DNA of 64,000 bases from Leucobacter celer subsp. astrifaciens (GCF_001273835.1 NZ_JHEI01000132.1:1-64000), one strand, 5' to 3'; shown: positions 34,791 to 43,581, counted from the first letter of the stretch. Numbers and translations: made by a program. Notes: generated by a model not told the origin, from the letters alone.

Positions 34791-35482
34791 ACTGGCTGAT
34801 CGCCAACTGGGAGACGGTGGCGGGTCTCGCGCTCGAGCACCTGCTCCTGAGCGTGCCGGCGATCCTCGTCAGCGTGCTCGTCGCCGTGCCGCTGGGGCGT
34901 CTCGCGTTCCGCAGGCCCCGGATCGGCGGACCGCTGCTCTCCGCGGCCACGCTCGCCTACGCGATCCCGGCTCTGCCGCTGCTGATCATCATCCCCGCGA
35001 TCCTCGGCACCCCGCTGCGGTCCTGGCAGACGATGGTCGCGGCGCTCACGGTCTACGGGGTGGCGCTGCTCGTGCGCACCGCCTGCGACGCCTTCTCCTC
35101 CGTGGACCGCCGCGTGCGCGATGCCGCCGTCGCGACCGGTTATTCGCCGTGGGGCGTCTTCTGGCGGGTCGACCTGCCGCTCGCGGTGCCCGTGCTCGTC
35201 TCCGGTGTGCGGGTCGTGGCGGTCTCGACCATCAGCCTCGTCACGCTCGGCGCGCTCATCGGGGTGCCGAGCCTCGGCACGCTGCTGACCGACGGATTCC
35301 AGCGGGGGATCGCCGCCGAGGTCTGGACCGGGGTGCTCGCGACCGCGGTGCTGGCTCTGCTGCTTGACGCGACGGTGCTCGGGATCGGGCGCGCGCTCGC
35401 GCCCTGGAGCCGGCCGGCGGCGAGGCCCGGGCGGCTGCGCGCTCGCGGCGGAGCCCGGCTGCCGAAGGGGGCCGCGTCGTGA
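34787..35482 (+). CDS. Osmoprotectant ABC transporter permease (first)
   Basis: 231 aa with five or six TM helices and the EAA-type loop near residue 125 (VRDAAVATGYSPWGVFWRVD). Family blocks LAYAIPALPLLIIIPAILG and LGALIGVPSLGTLLTDGF identify the OpuCB/OpuCD permease type. Starts at a GTG overlapping the ATPase stop and ends in a GTGA overlap with the second permease, so all subunits are produced together. Confidence 0.93.
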
Positions 35483-36195
35483 ACCTCTTCGGAGAGGCGC
35501 TGGCCTGGCTCGCCGACGCGGCGAACTGGTCGGGGCCCGGCGGCATCCCCACCCGCACGCTGCAGCACCTCGGCGTGACGGCACTCGCGCTGGCCCTCGC
35601 GGCTGCCGTCGCCCTCCCCGCCGGAGTGCTCATCGGGCACACCCGTCGCGGGGCGGGTCTCGTCGGAGGCCTCACGGGAGCCGCCAGGGCGCTGCCGACG
35701 CTCGGCCTGCTGACACTGTTCGGGCTCGCCCTCGGCATCGGCCTCGCGGCCCCGCTGCTCGCGCTCGTGGTGCTCGCGATCCCGTCGCTCCTCGCGGGCG
35801 CGTACGCCGGGGTTCAGGCTGTCGACGCCGCCGTGCCCGATGCTGCGAAGGCCGTCGGCTTCACCCCGGCACAGGTGGTGCTGCGCGTCGAGCTCCCGCT
35901 CTCCCTCCCCGTCATGCTCGGCGGGGTGCGCGCGGCGACGCTCCAGGTCGTCTCGACGGCGACGCTGGCCGCCTATACGGCCGACATCGGGCTCGGCCGG
36001 TACCTCTTCGCGGGCCTCAAATCGCGCGACTACGCCCAGATGCTCGGGGGAGCACTGCTCGTGGTCGCGGTGACCCTGCTGCTCGAACTGCTGCTCGCGG
36101 CGTGCCAGCGCGCCGCCGCCGCGCGCTTCGCCGGCCCGGGAAACCGGCCGGCCCGTCGCATCCGACCACTCACCACCGACCGAGAGGAACTCTGA
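35479..36195 (+). CDS. Osmoprotectant ABC transporter permease (second)
   Basis: 238 aa with about six TM helices. The family region ARALPTLGLLTLFGLALGIG and the coupling loop VPDAAKAVGFTPAQVVLRVE match OpuC-type permeases; ADIGLGRYLFAGL follows. Starts at GTG overlapping the previous gene. It probably pairs with the first permease as a heterodimer, because both are of similar length and distinct sequence. Confidence 0.93.
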   Translation: MNLFGEALAWLADAANWSGPGGIPTRTLQHLGVTALALALAAAVALPAGVLIGHTRRGAGLVGGLTGAARALPTLGLLTLFGLALGIGLAAPLLALVVLAIPSLLAGAYAGVQAVDAAVPDAAKAVGFTPAQVVLRVELPLSLPVMLGGVRAATLQVVSTATLAAYTADIGLGRYLFAGLKSRDYAQMLGGALLVVAVTLLLELLLAACQRAAAARFAGPGNRPARRIRPLTTDREEL

Positions 36196-36197
36196 TC

Positions 36198-37151
36198 ATG
36201 CCCCGTCGCACCACTCCCGCCGTATCCGCCTCCCGTCTGCGCGCGGGTGCGCTCGCCGCAGGCGCGCTCGCCCTCTGCGCCGGGCTGCTCGCGAGCTGCG
36301 CGAGCAGCGATCCGCTCGCGGCTCCGGAGGCCCCGGCCGGGGGATCCGGCGACACGATCGTCGTCGGCTCGCAGGACTACTATTCGAACGAGATCATCGC
36401 CGAGATCTACGCCCAGGCCCTCGAGGCAGGCGGCTACGAGGTCGACCGCCAGTTCCGCATCGGGCAGCGCGAGGTCTACCTGCCGGAGATCGAGGCGGGA
36501 TCGATCGACCTGTTCCCGGAGTACACCGGCAACCTGCTCCAGTTCTGGGACCCCGAGACGGAGGCGCGGCTCGCCGACGACGTCTACGCGGAACTGGAGG
36601 GGGCGACCCCCGACGGACTCCGCGTGCTCGCGCAGTCGCCCGCCTCCGACCAGGACTCGTACATGGTGACGCGCGACTTCGCCGAGACCTGGGATCTCGA
36701 GAGCATCGAGGATCTCGCCGACGTGACCGAGCCGCTGACCCTCGGTTCGAACTCCGAGGCCGAGAGCCGGCCGTACGGGCCGGAGGGGCTCACCGGGGTC
36801 TACGGCATCGAGGGGGTCGCGTTCACGCCCATCGAGGACGGCGGCGGACCCCTCACGGTGAAGGCGCTGCGCGACGGCGCGATCCAGCTCGCCATCATCT
36901 ACACGGCCGACCCCACGGTGGCGGAGAACGATCTCGTGCCCCTCGAGGACACGAGGGGCATCTTTCTGGCCTCCCACGTCGTGCCGCTCGCGAGCGACCG
37001 CGTCGACGCGGGGGCGGCGGAGATCATCGACGGCGTCAGCGCCGCGATGAGCCCCGAGGATCTCGTCGCCCTCAACGCCCGCAGCGTGGGCGAGGAGCTG
37101 GCCGCCGACCGGATCGCGAGCGACTGGCTCGCCGAGGAGGGCCTGGTCTGA
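36198..37151 (+). CDS. opuCC: Osmoprotectant ABC transporter, substrate-binding lipoprotein
   Basis: 317 aa. A signal peptide with lipobox LLASC predicts lipid anchoring on the outer face of the membrane. The mature part has the OpuAC/OpuCC ligand-domain blocks DTIVVGSQDYYSNEIIAEIY and IDLFPEYTGNLLQFWDP; aromatic residues here normally cage quaternary ammonium groups. Exact ligand (betaine, choline or carnitine) is not resolvable. The start is 2 nt after the permease stop with AGAGGAA upstream. Longer open frame upstream is shadow. Confidence 0.93.
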   Translation: MPRRTTPAVSASRLRAGALAAGALALCAGLLASCASSDPLAAPEAPAGGSGDTIVVGSQDYYSNEIIAEIYAQALEAGGYEVDRQFRIGQREVYLPEIEAGSIDLFPEYTGNLLQFWDPETEARLADDVYAELEGATPDGLRVLAQSPASDQDSYMVTRDFAETWDLESIEDLADVTEPLTLGSNSEAESRPYGPEGLTGVYGIEGVAFTPIEDGGGPLTVKALRDGAIQLAIIYTADPTVAENDLVPLEDTRGIFLASHVVPLASDRVDAGAAEIIDGVSAAMSPEDLVALNARSVGEELAADRIASDWLAEEGLV

Positions 37152-37164
37152 GAGGATGAGCCCC

Positions 37165-38598
37165 ATGCGCACCATCACCGCCGACCTCGCGATCATCGGC
37201 TCGGGATCGGGCAACTCGCTCGTCACCCCGTTCTGGGACGAGCGCCGGGTGGTGATCGCCGAGCGGGGCGTCTTCGGCGGTACGTGCCTCAACGCGGGCT
37301 GCATCCCGACGAAGATGTATGTGCGCCCGGCGGCGCTCGCACGCTCGACCGAGGAGGCGGCGAGACTCGGCGTCACCCAGCGCACCGAGGCCGTCGACTG
37401 GCCGGGGATCCGGGATCGCATCTTCTCGCGCATCGACGCGATCTCGGCCGCGGGGGAGCACTACCGGGCCGAGGAGCTCGACAACGTCTCGCTCGTCTCG
37501 CAGGAGGTGCGGCTGAGCGGCCTTCGCTCGTTCATCGCCGATGACGGCACCCGCGTCGAGGCCGGGCAGCTGGTCATCGCGGCGGGATCGCGCCCCGTGA
37601 TCCCGGACATCCCCGGCATCGAGCTGCCGCAGGTGCACACCTCCGACACGGTGATGCGCCTCGACGAACAGCCCCGCCGGGTGCTGATCATCGGCGGCGG
37701 CTACATCGCGTGCGAGTTCGCCGGCATCTTCTCGGGGCTCGGCTCCGAGGTGGTGCAGGTGGTGCGCGGCAACGGCCTGCTGCGCGGGCTCGACGCCGAG
37801 ATCTCGGAGCGCTTCACGGCCGAGGCCGCCAGACGCTGGGAGGTGCGGCTCGGGTGCGTGGTGCGTGGGATCGAGGCTGCCGGGTCGGGCGTCCTCGCCG
37901 AGCTCGCGCACGCCGGCGCCGAGCCCGGAGCCGTCGAGGCCGAGCGGATCGCCGCGGACGTCGTGCTCGTCGCCGTGGGCCGGATCCCGAACTCCGACCT
38001 GGTGGGCGCCGCCGAGGCGGGCCTCGACCTGCACCCCGACGGGCGCATCGCGGTCGACGCCTTCCAGCGCGTGCTCTCGGGAGGCGAACCCGTGCCCGGG
38101 CTGTACGCGCTGGGCGACATCTCCTCGCCGTATCAGCTGAAGCACGTCGCGAACCACGAGGCGCGCGTCGTGGCGCACAACCTCGAGCATCCCGACGACC
38201 TGCGCCGCTCCAGGCAGGACACGGTGCCGGCCGCGGTGTTCAGCGATCCCGAGCTCGCCCGGGTGGGCCTCACGGAGGGCGAGGCCATCGCCTGGATCGG
38301 CGCCGAGCACGTCACCGCCAAGACGCAGCGCTACGGCGACACCGCCTACGGCTGGGCGATGGAGGACGCGACGGGGGTGTTCAAGGTGGTGGCGGATCGC
38401 CGCGACGGGCGGATCCTCGGCGCCCACGCGATGGGGTATCAGGCGTCGAACCTCATCCAGACGGTGGTGATGGCGATGAGCTTCGGGATCGACGCGCACA
38501 CGGCGGCGCGAGGGCAGTACTGGATCCACCCGGCGCTCATGGAGGTCGTGGAGAACGCGCTGCTCGGCCTCGACGTGCCCGAGGGGCCGGCGCTGTAG
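37165..38598 (+). CDS. mtr: Mycothione reductase
   Basis: 477 aa flavoprotein disulphide reductase. Reduces oxidised mycothiol with NADPH, keeping the actinobacterial thiol pool reduced. Redox-active pair Cys41/Cys46 in GGTCLNAGCIPTKM, NADPH domain IIGGGYIACEFAGIFSGLG, FAD block LYALGDISSPYQLKHVANHE, and the interface His-Glu pair in YWIHPALMEVVENALL. The start ATG 37165 fits the family N-terminus (MRTITADLAIIGSGSGNS) and has AGAGG upstream; ATG 37156 is an alternative. It lies 13 nt after the osmolyte operon. Confidence 0.94.
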   Translation: MRTITADLAIIGSGSGNSLVTPFWDERRVVIAERGVFGGTCLNAGCIPTKMYVRPAALARSTEEAARLGVTQRTEAVDWPGIRDRIFSRIDAISAAGEHYRAEELDNVSLVSQEVRLSGLRSFIADDGTRVEAGQLVIAAGSRPVIPDIPGIELPQVHTSDTVMRLDEQPRRVLIIGGGYIACEFAGIFSGLGSEVVQVVRGNGLLRGLDAEISERFTAEAARRWEVRLGCVVRGIEAAGSGVLAELAHAGAEPGAVEAERIAADVVLVAVGRIPNSDLVGAAEAGLDLHPDGRIAVDAFQRVLSGGEPVPGLYALGDISSPYQLKHVANHEARVVAHNLEHPDDLRRSRQDTVPAAVFSDPELARVGLTEGEAIAWIGAEHVTAKTQRYGDTAYGWAMEDATGVFKVVADRRDGRILGAHAMGYQASNLIQTVVMAMSFGIDAHTAARGQYWIHPALMEVVENALLGLDVPEGPAL

Positions 38599-38646
38599 GC
38601 GCACCGGCCCGGCGCGGTTCTGCGCGCCTCTCCGGACCGCCGAGAC

Positions 38647-38713
38647 CGAGCCCATTGCACGAAACCGAGCCTTGCAGCGGGGATACTGCACGCGGTTTCG
38701 AACAATCGGCTCG
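38647..38713. repeat. Long imperfect inverted repeat (21-bp arms)
   Basis: Bases 38647-38667 and 38693-38713 are complementary at 18 of 21 positions. A nested TGCAG/CTGCA pair extends the structure into a single 67-nt hairpin. It sits alone between mtr and the TfoX-domain gene, overlapping nothing else. No T tract is present. A short mobile palindrome or a regulatory RNA structure are both possible. Confidence 0.6.
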
Positions 38714-38765
38714 TGCTCGGCGGGATCATCCGTGCGAGCTCCAGCAGGCGGAGTACCCTGGCCGC

Positions 38766-39104
38766 ATGGGAACGCGAGCCGAGACGATGGAGTTCCTCAC
38801 CGACCAGCTGACGGCGCTGCCGAACATCCGCACGCGCCGCATGTTCGGCGAGTACTGCCTCTACTGCGACGACAAGCCGGTCGCCTTCGTGTGCGACGAC
38901 GAGCTCTTCGTCAAGCCCACCGAGGCCGGCCGGACGTACATCGGCGATCCCGAGGAGGCGCCGGCGTACCCCGGGTCGAAGCTCTACTTCCGCATCGGCG
39001 GCGACCGGTGGGAGGACCGCGACTGGTTGACCGGCCTCATCTCCGAGACCGCGGCGGCGCTCCCCGCGCCGAAGCCGAAGAAGCCGCGCCGGTCGGCCGG
39101 CTGA
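38766..39104 (+). CDS. TfoX/Sxy N-terminal domain protein
   Basis: 112 aa consisting of only the TfoX N-terminal domain. The signature RTRRMFGEYCLYCDDKPVAF is followed by DDELFVKPTEAGR and YPGSKLYFRIGGDRWEDR. In proteobacteria full-length TfoX regulates competence; stand-alone N-domains in actinobacteria have no known role. TACCCT lies 6 nt before the ATG, the leaderless signature. The tail is Lys/Pro-rich. Read-through frames upstream in the mtr gene are not part of it. Confidence 0.85.
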   Translation: MGTRAETMEFLTDQLTALPNIRTRRMFGEYCLYCDDKPVAFVCDDELFVKPTEAGRTYIGDPEEAPAYPGSKLYFRIGGDRWEDRDWLTGLISETAAALPAPKPKKPRRSAG

Positions 39105-39238
39105 GCGAGCGCAGCGGCTGCGGGGCCGGGCCCCCGTTCCCGCTGGTTGAGCGAGCGCAGCGAGTCGAAACCCGCGGTGGGACGGCGAGGTGGATCCTGC
39201 GACTCCGGCTCGTTCCTCGCCTGCGCGCAGGATGACGG
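39102..39238. repeat. Cluster of solo palindromic-repeat arms
   Basis: Three fragments of the intergenic repeats lie here: CTGAGCGAGCGCAGCGGC (39102-39119), the arm TTGAGCGAGCGCAGCGAGTC (39147-39166), and a related element with GGATCCTGCGACTC and GCGCAGGATGACGG ends (39191-39238). They fill the space between two convergent genes. The changed CGCAGCG centre shows that a variant subfamily exists. Confidence 0.65.
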
Positions 39239-39254
39239 ATGGGCCCCGGGCGGA

Positions 39255-39680
39255 TCAGTCGCGGCCGAGCAGAGCGGGGAACACAACATCCGTGTTGAGC
39301 GGAGCCATGTCGGCGCGCGGCACCGCGGGATCGACCCATTCCAGGTGCTCGATCTCGGCGCGTGCGCTGGCCGATGCGGCCGCCGGCACGAAGGGGTGCT
39401 CGAACACCGAGGCCTCCACTGTGTGCCCCGGTTCGTTGGCGGCCGCCGCGCGGAACACGCCCAGAACGTCGAGCCGTTCGCGGTCGAGCGCGATCCCGAG
39501 CTCCTCCTCGAACTCCCGCACGGCGGTGTCGCGAGGATCCTCGCCCCGCTCGTGCTTGCCGCCGGGCAGCATGAGCGACGCCGTGCCGCGCTTGCGCACG
39601 TTGAGCACGCGACCCCGATCGTCGCGCATGACGACCGCGCTGACGCGGATGACGGGCTGGGGATCCGAGGTACTGCTCAC
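39255..39680 (-). CDS. NUDIX hydrolase
   Basis: 141 aa. The NUDIX box is canonical: GGKHERGEDPRDTAVREFEE continuing ELGI (about residues 40-63), so it should hydrolyse a nucleoside diphosphate linked to another moiety. N-terminal VIRVSAVVMRDDRGRVLNVRK is MutT-like. The start is GTG with TAGGCT 6 nt upstream, so the mRNA is probably leaderless. Specific substrate is unknown; a sanitising pyrophosphatase role is possible. Confidence 0.9.
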   Translation of the reverse strand: MSSTSDPQPVIRVSAVVMRDDRGRVLNVRKRGTASLMLPGGKHERGEDPRDTAVREFEEELGIALDRERLDVLGVFRAAAANEPGHTVEASVFEHPFVPAAASASARAEIEHLEWVDPAVPRADMAPLNTDVVFPALLGRD

Positions 39681-39689
39681 CCGACGAGC

Positions 39690-40478
39690 CTACTCCGCGT
39701 AGCCGGGAGCAGCGGGGAGGCCGAAGAACTCCTCGAGCGTCGTCACGCCGGTCGTCCGCATCTCCTGCGCGAGCTCGGTGCCGACGTAGCGGAAGTGCCA
39801 GGGTTCGGGCATGAAGCCCGTGATCTCCTGCTTGCCCTCGGGGTAGCGCAGCACGAAGCCGTGCTCGGCCGCGTGCTCGGCGAGCCAGACGCCGGCCGGG
39901 GTCTCCCCGAAGCACGAGGCCAGGTAGCAGGCGCCGTGGTCGTCGAAGTCGACGGCCAACCCCGTCTGGTGCTCGGAGTGCCCGGGCCGCGCCGAGTAGG
40001 TGTCGGCGGCCTCCTGACCGTCTCGCGCCACATAGCCGTCGTAGAGCCCGACCTGGGTGGCGTAGTCGCGGTGGGCGCTGATGATGCGCACGTTCAGGCC
40101 GTCCGCAGCGGCTGCGGCGATGAGGCTCTCGACGGCTCGCGCGGCGGGCTCGCGCAGCGGCTGCGCGTACTGGTTCTCGACGCCCTCGGGCATCGAGAGG
40201 TCGTCCGGCGTGAAGTCGAGGGGTGCGAGCGGGCGCAGTTTGTTGCTGACGACCCAGATCGAGGCGGGATCGTCGATGGAGTGGGCCTCCCGGTCGAACG
40301 CGGGCTCCTCGGGTGCTTCCGGCTGCTCCGGGGCGGCGGTGGTCTCAGGTGGGGTCGTCGCCGTCGGCGGGGCGGTCTCTTCGGCGGGAGCGGGCTCGGG
40401 CGCGCACCCCGCGAGCAGCGGCAGGGAGGCGCAGAGCAGCAGGGCCGCGGCAGCGGCGCGGGTGCGGGAGCGGATCAT
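39690..40478 (-). CDS. D-Ala-D-Ala carboxypeptidase family lipoprotein (VanY/M15B)
   Basis: 262 aa. Signal peptide with lipobox LLAGC, a Pro/Glu/Thr-rich spacer of ~40 residues, then the M15B peptidase domain. Zinc-site motifs are SARPGHSEHQTGLAVDFDD (His and Asp ligands) and MPEPWHFRYVG (third ligand His). It is expected to trim D-alanine from peptidoglycan stem peptides outside the cell. The inner ATG at 40478 is preferred because TAGGCT lies 7 nt before it; the ATG at 40484 is 1 nt after that box. A gap of only 9 nt separates it from the downstream NUDIX gene. Confidence 0.9.
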   Translation of the reverse strand: MIRSRTRAAAAALLLCASLPLLAGCAPEPAPAEETAPPTATTPPETTAAPEQPEAPEEPAFDREAHSIDDPASIWVVSNKLRPLAPLDFTPDDLSMPEGVENQYAQPLREPAARAVESLIAAAAADGLNVRIISAHRDYATQVGLYDGYVARDGQEAADTYSARPGHSEHQTGLAVDFDDHGACYLASCFGETPAGVWLAEHAAEHGFVLRYPEGKQEITGFMPEPWHFRYVGTELAQEMRTTGVTTLEEFFGLPAAPGYAE

Positions 40479-40541
40479 GCTCATCAGCCTAATCCTCGCC
40501 GACGGGACGGCTGCGCGGATCGGTCACCGCTCAACCGATTC

Positions 40542-40607
40542 TTCGGCCCTCACCGTTGCTTCGGATCGATCTTGCCGGTTTCATCCGAGACACCGGTGAG
40601 AGCCGAA
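40542..40607. promoter_or_regulatory. Symmetrical two-part dyad in divergent region
   Basis: TTCGGCCCTCACCG (40542-40555) is inverted as CGGTGAGAGCCGAA (40594-40607) with one mismatch. An inner TCGGAT/ATCCGA pair (40561-40566, 40583-40588) is separated from the outer arms by exactly 5 nt on both sides. It lies midway between the divergent VanY-like and CapA genes, suited to a shared operator for two cell-surface genes. Confidence 0.55.
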
Positions 40608-40668
40608 TCACGGGATGGGTGGAGGGCGGGGAGGGTGAACGTCGGCGGTCAGATCTAAGGTGGAGTAC

Positions 40669-41919
40669 ATGACCGACGAAACCGGCCGATGGCTCTCCCG
40701 CAGGACCAGGCTCACCATCACGATCGTGGTCGCCGCACTCGTGCTTGCGGGCGCCGGCGTCGCGACCGCGATGCTGCTGGGCGGCGGAGACGCGGATCCC
40801 GCGCCGACCGCGACGCAGAGCCCGGCGCCCCCGGCGGACGACGGCGACGAGGAGGAGCCGGTAGCCGACGAGCCCGAGGAGCCGCAGCCGCTGCGGGTCA
40901 TCGCGATGGGCGACATGCTGCCGCACGACTCGGTCAACGCGAACGCCGAGCGCGACGGCGGCTACGACTACGCCCCCTTCTTCGACGGCATCCGCGCCCA
41001 GCTCGACGCGGCCGACGTGACCTTCTGCAACCAGGAGGTGCCGAGCGCCGGGGTCGAGTTCGGCATCAGCGGCTACCCCACCTTCAACGCCCCGGTGGAG
41101 TTCGCCCGCGACCTGCGGGGGGCTGCGGGATGCGACCTCGTCAACCTCGCCACGAACCACACCGCCGACAAGGGCGCAGCCGGGGTAGCGGCCACTCGCG
41201 CCGCCTGGGACGGGCTGGCCCCCGCCGTCGTCGACGGGGCCAACCGCAGCGCCGAGGAGCAGCGCGCGGTGACCGTGCTCGAGCAGGACGGGGTGCGGAT
41301 CGCGCTCGTCTCGTTCGCCGAGTACTCGAACGCGCCGATCGACGGCGTCACGCTCAACATGATGGGCGACGACGCCCTGGTGAACGATCTCATGGCGCAG
41401 GCACGGGATCAGGCCGACGTGGTGATCGTCTCGGCGCACTGGGGCACCGAGGACTCGCACGACGTCAACGGTCAGCAGCAGGCCTTCGCGCAGCGGGTCG
41501 CCGACCTCGGCGCCGACGTGATCATCGGCACGGGGCCGCACGTGCTGCAGCCCGTCGCCTGGCTCGACCGGGCAGACGGCGGCCGAACGCTGGTGTGGTA
41601 CTCGATCGGCAACATGCTCAGCACGCAGCTGGCGCTCGCCCAGCGCACGGGGGTCATCGCCGGCTTCGCACTCGTGCGCGGTGAGGCGGGTGAGGTGCGC
41701 GTGGAGAACCCCACGGCGATCCTCACTTACATGCACTACGACTGGAGCGCCGAGGAGGAGGCCGCGGGAGACCTGCTGGCGCGGCACAGCCTCTCCATCA
41801 CCCCGCTCGCCGACTCGGCCGAGCTGCTGCAGCGCACGCGCTTCGGCGTGACACCCGAGCAGCAGATCGAGGCGTCGGCCGCGATCCTCGGCCCCGAAGT
41901 GACGATCGTGGAGCGGTAG
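40669..41919 (+). CDS. CapA family protein (metallophosphoesterase-like, capsule/PGA type)
   Basis: 416 aa. One N-terminal TM helix (LTITIVVAALVLAGAGVATA), an acidic Pro/Asp/Glu linker, then the CapA domain. Motifs RVIAMGDMLPHDSVNANAE, LVNLATNHTADKG, IVSAHWGTEDSHD and GTGPHVLQPVAW follow the PGA_cap family. CapA/PgsA proteins take part in poly-gamma-glutamate or capsule polymer handling; no pgsBC genes are nearby, so the polymer is unknown. TAAGGT lies 7 nt before the ATG. It converges with the nitrilase gene at a 1-nt gap. Confidence 0.9.
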   Translation: MTDETGRWLSRRTRLTITIVVAALVLAGAGVATAMLLGGGDADPAPTATQSPAPPADDGDEEEPVADEPEEPQPLRVIAMGDMLPHDSVNANAERDGGYDYAPFFDGIRAQLDAADVTFCNQEVPSAGVEFGISGYPTFNAPVEFARDLRGAAGCDLVNLATNHTADKGAAGVAATRAAWDGLAPAVVDGANRSAEEQRAVTVLEQDGVRIALVSFAEYSNAPIDGVTLNMMGDDALVNDLMAQARDQADVVIVSAHWGTEDSHDVNGQQQAFAQRVADLGADVIIGTGPHVLQPVAWLDRADGGRTLVWYSIGNMLSTQLALAQRTGVIAGFALVRGEAGEVRVENPTAILTYMHYDWSAEEEAAGDLLARHSLSITPLADSAELLQRTRFGVTPEQQIEASAAILGPEVTIVER

Positions 41920-41920
41920 T

Positions 41921-42781
41921 TCAGTCCGTCTCGGCTCCGACATCGGTGGAGAGCGCCGCATAGTCCCCGGTGCTGAGCCGGTCGGCGATCACGGGGAACT
42001 CCGTGCGCACCTCGGCGACGCGGCCCGGATCGAGGTCCACCACGAGCACCTCCTCGCCGTCGCCGCACTCCGCCACCACGCGGCCCGACGGGTCCACGAC
42101 CCGGCTGAACCCGCCCAGCTGCACGGGTGCGTCGGCCTCGCCCTGGCTGCCGCAGGCGTTGCAGGCCAGCACCCACAGCTGGTGCTCGACGGCGCGCGCC
42201 TGGGTGAGCAGGCACCAGTGCTCGCGCCGCGCGGCGGGCCACGCCGCGGGCACGATGACGGCCTCGGCTCCGCGCGCGCTCAGCTCCTGCCACAGGCCGG
42301 GGAAGCGCAGGTCGTAGCAGGTGGTGCCCGCGGTGAGGCCGAGCGGTCCGGGCACGACGCTGAGCGAGGAGCCCGGAGTGAGCAGTTCCGATTCGAGCGA
42401 CTGGTAGCCGAAGACGTGGATCTTGCGGTAGGTCTGCGCGATCCTGCCCGTCTCGTCGATCAGTACGGCCGTGTTGTGCAGTGCGCCGTCGCTCCCGCGC
42501 TCGATGATGCTGCCCAGGTGGATCGACGCCCCGAGATCCCGCGCCACGCGGCGCCCCATGGCGACCGTGGGTCCGTCGAGGGTCTCGGCCAGCTCGTCGT
42601 AGTGGTCGAAGGAGAAGTAGCCCGCGCTCCACAGCTCGGGGAGCACGAAGAGGTCGACGCCCGGATACCGGCGCAGCAGTTGATCGACCCGCTCGATGCG
42701 GGCCTCGCGCGATTCGTCCGCGGGGCTCGCGATCTGCACGAGTGCGACGCGGCGAGTGGTGGGATCGATGCTCGCGTTCAT
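41921..42781 (-). CDS. Carbon-nitrogen hydrolase (nitrilase superfamily)
   Basis: 286 aa with the complete Glu-Lys-Cys triad: Glu49 in DLFVLPELWSAGYF, Lys120 in TYRKIHVFGYQS and Cys155 in GTTCYDLRFPGLW. The RKIHVFG and CYDLRFP forms are typical of omega-amidase / deaminated glutathione amidase-type members (Nit2/YafV branch), so amide hydrolysis of a small metabolite is likely rather than nitrile hydrolysis. TAGGCT lies 6 nt upstream of the ATG, the leaderless pattern. Confidence 0.9.
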   Translation of the reverse strand: MNASIDPTTRRVALVQIASPADESREARIERVDQLLRRYPGVDLFVLPELWSAGYFSFDHYDELAETLDGPTVAMGRRVARDLGASIHLGSIIERGSDGALHNTAVLIDETGRIAQTYRKIHVFGYQSLESELLTPGSSLSVVPGPLGLTAGTTCYDLRFPGLWQELSARGAEAVIVPAAWPAARREHWCLLTQARAVEHQLWVLACNACGSQGEADAPVQLGGFSRVVDPSGRVVAECGDGEEVLVVDLDPGRVAEVRTEFPVIADRLSTGDYAALSTDVGAETD

Positions 42782-42845
42782 GCTGCCAGCCTACCCACCG
42801 GGTGCGGCCGCGTCTTGGGCCGGGGCTGCGAGTCAGCGATAGAAA

Positions 42846-42902
42846 CGCGGAGTCTCGGATGGCTGCTTCGCGGCGCGCGAAACAGCCATCCGAGACTCGC
42901 CG
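42846..42902. repeat. Hairpin repeat, copy 2
   Basis: Arms 42846-42869 and 42879-42902 pair at 21 of 24 positions around a 9-nt loop. It is homologous to the perfect repeat at 13956-14014, sharing the CGGATGGCTGCTTC core. A pair that is C:G in copy 1 is T:A here. It lies between divergent genes, so it cannot be a terminator for either. Confidence 0.85.
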
Positions 42903-42972
42903 TCCGGCGCGCCCCGCGGTGAATGACGGGTGGTCGCGGGCCGACCGGCTCGGCGGGTGCAAGAATGGCTGC

Positions 42973-43548
42973 ATGAGCATCGACACGGCCGAACTGCCGG
43001 ATCCCGATGGGCCAGAGGATCGCCCCGCTCCCGCCGGGAATCCCGGCTGGCTGAGCGACGACGAGCTGCGCTTCGTGCGCGGCCGCCTGCCGGTCGTGTA
43101 CGTCGAGGCGGTGCCGGTGCGCCTGGACGGCCTGGGGCAGGTCACCGAGGTCGGGCTGCTGCTGCGCAGCACCCCGGAGGGCGTGATGACGCGTGCGCTC
43201 GTCTCGGGGCGCGTGCGCTACGGGGAGACCCTGCGCGAAGCGCTGTTCCGGCACCTCGAGAACGATCTCGGACCCATGGCGTTCCCGCAGATGCCGGCCG
43301 TGCTGGTGCCGGCGCAGATCGCCGAGTACTTTCCGATGCCCGGGATCTCGCCCTACGTCGACGAGCGGCAGCACGCCGTCTCGCTCGTCTACGTCGTCCC
43401 CGTCACGGGTACCTGCAATCCCCGTCAGGACGCGCTCGAGGTGAGCTGGATGTCGCCCGAGGAGGCGCTCGCGCCCGACACCCTCGACGAGCTGCCGGGC
43501 GGTCGCGGGGCCCTGCTGCGGCAGGCGCTGTCGACGCTCGGCTGCTGA
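42973..43548 (+). CDS. NUDIX-like hydrolase family protein (DUF4916)
   Basis: 191 aa actinobacterial protein. GWLSDDELRFVRGRLPVVYV near residue 24 and VEAVPVRLDGLGQVTEVGLL are the marks of the DUF4916 NUDIX-related family. The classical NUDIX box is only partly recognisable around ETLREALFRHLENDLG, with the central Arg-Glu replaced, so catalytic activity is doubtful. AAGAAT lies 6 nt before the ATG, a weaker form of the leaderless box. The longer open frame upstream crosses the hairpin repeat and is not coding. Confidence 0.8.
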   Translation: MSIDTAELPDPDGPEDRPAPAGNPGWLSDDELRFVRGRLPVVYVEAVPVRLDGLGQVTEVGLLLRSTPEGVMTRALVSGRVRYGETLREALFRHLENDLGPMAFPQMPAVLVPAQIAEYFPMPGISPYVDERQHAVSLVYVVPVTGTCNPRQDALEVSWMSPEEALAPDTLDELPGGRGALLRQALSTLGC

Positions 43549-43561
43549 GCGCGGGGCGCCG

Positions 43562-43581
43562 CGCACGGCTTTCGCCGTGCG
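43562..43581. terminator. Short hairpin between convergent genes
   Basis: CGCACGGC (43562-43569) and GCCGTGCG (43574-43581) form a perfect 8-bp stem with a TTTC loop, midway between the convergent DUF4916 and SprT genes (49-nt gap). It lacks a T tract; a bidirectional terminator is likely. Confidence 0.5.

Noticed and set aside
42846..42902. Hairpin read as a transcription terminator
   Set aside because: It lies between two divergent gene starts and lacks a T tract, so neither gene would use it.
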